A stretch of 5,265 nt of DNA from Actinomycetota bacterium (GTDB taxonomy: Bacteria; Actinomycetota; Actinomycetes; S36-B12): contig WLND01000154.1 in the NCBI GenBank assembly GCA_009726075.1, positions 1 to 5,265 on the forward strand, given 5' to 3'. The notes under the pieces were generated by a model, which was not told the DNA's origin, searched no databases, and was given only the letters and a program-made list of their open reading frames with translations. Shown one piece after another: positions 4,716-5,265 of the stretch (the stretch's first letter is position 1; the number at the start of each line of letters is the position of its first letter). The translations under genes and the position numbers were made by a program.

Positions 4716-5265
4716 GTGACCTCGCCCAAGACCACGACGTTCGCAGCGACCGCCGGCCTGGCCATGGCGGCAACCGGCGTCGTGTTCGGCGATATCGGCA
4801 CCAGCCCCCTCTACGCCCTCAAGGCCACCCTCGCGGTGTCGGGCAGCGGTCGCGAAGCCGTGCTCGGAGTCGTCTCGTTGATCTTCTGGGCGCTGATGCT
4901 CGTCGTCACCGTCAAGTACCTGCTCTTCGTCATGCGTGCCGATAATCACGGGGAGGGCGGAATCCTGGCCCTCCTGGCGCTGCTTCCCGAGCGGGTGCGT
5001 GCAGCAACCGGCGGCCGGCGTTTTGCCCTGCTGCTGCTCATCCTGATCGGCACGGCCCTCCTGTTCGGCGACGGAGCCCTGACCCCGGCAATCTCGGTCT
5101 TGTCGGCCACCGAGGGCCTGGCCATCGTCAACCCCGATCTTGGCCGTGCGGCGGTCCCGCTCACCGTGGTCATCCTCGCGGTCCTGTTCGCCGTCCAGTC
5201 ACGCGGCACGCACCAGATCGGCCGGGTCTTCGGCCCGGTCATGGTGCTGTGGTTCGTCATGCTCG
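4716..5265 (+). CDS. kup: Kup-family potassium uptake transporter (N-terminal part, cut by window end)
   Basis: The first 183 residues of a KUP/HAK/KT-family K+ importer, thought to be a K+/H+ symporter in the cytoplasmic membrane; E. coli Kup is 622 residues, so about 30 percent is visible. Signature blocks are GVVFGDIGTSPLYAL (21-35, first membrane helix), KYLLFVMRADNHGEGG (67-82), LLFGDGALTPAISVLSATEGL (115-135) and GRVFGPVMVLWF (169-180). Asp26 and Asp119 sit where acidic residues linked to ion coupling occur in family members. Membrane segments lie at about 12-40, 48-73, 103-130 and 147-160. The GTG at 4716 is preferred because AGGAG lies 9 nt upstream. An in-frame ATG at 4650 would add an Arg-rich 22-residue extension (FVRRRRRKPR) but lacks a ribosome binding site. 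The gene is same-strand to the regulator, 110 nt downstream, and is probably not functionally linked to it. Confidence 0.95.
   Translation, partial: MTSPKTTTFAATAGLAMAATGVVFGDIGTSPLYALKATLAVSGSGREAVLGVVSLIFWALMLVVTVKYLLFVMRADNHGEGGILALLALLPERVRAATGGRRFALLLLILIGTALLFGDGALTPAISVLSATEGLAIVNPDLGRAAVPLTVVILAVLFAVQSRGTHQIGRVFGPVMVLWFVML

Overview
The window is GC-rich throughout, uses GTG as well as ATG starts, and carries a lipoprotein with a long Ala/Ser/Pro linker behind its lipobox. Together these suggest a high-GC actinobacterium. An order or genus cannot be fixed from this sequence alone.

The left two thirds (1-3768) is a set of four minus-strand genes in one orientation. In transcription order they are: a complete VanA-like Rieske non-heme iron oxygenase (3768-2731); a solute-binding lipoprotein of an amino-acid-type ABC importer (2626-1652); a zinc-dependent N-acyl deacylase of the aspartoacylase/AstE family, close to DoeB-type enzymes of ectoine catabolism (1554-523); and a second, different Rieske oxygenase (515 to beyond position 1), cut just before its mononuclear iron site. 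A 104-nt gap precedes the lipoprotein gene. A 97-nt gap with a GC-rich hairpin follows it. The last two genes are 7 nt apart and look translationally coupled.

The intergenic region 3769-3915 separates this cluster from a divergent GntR/FCD-family regulator (3916-4605, plus strand). It holds two sets of short direct repeats and an imperfect palindrome, which are natural candidates for operator sites. The layout is that of an inducible catabolic locus: the regulator senses a small carboxylate, the lipoprotein captures an amino-acid-like substrate, the deacylase removes an acyl group, and two Rieske enzymes carry out oxidations such as hydroxylation or demethylation. The substrate is not known, and this combination does not match a pathway I can name with confidence. 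No ferredoxin, ferredoxin reductase, ABC permease or ATPase is in the window; they may lie beyond position 1 or elsewhere.

From 4716 to the right edge is the start of a Kup-family potassium transporter, probably an unrelated housekeeping neighbour that marks the edge of the catabolic locus. Its leader can fold into a nested stem structure ending just before the ribosome binding site. No RNA genes, insertion sequences or CRISPR arrays were seen, and no gene-free stretch exceeds 150 bases.
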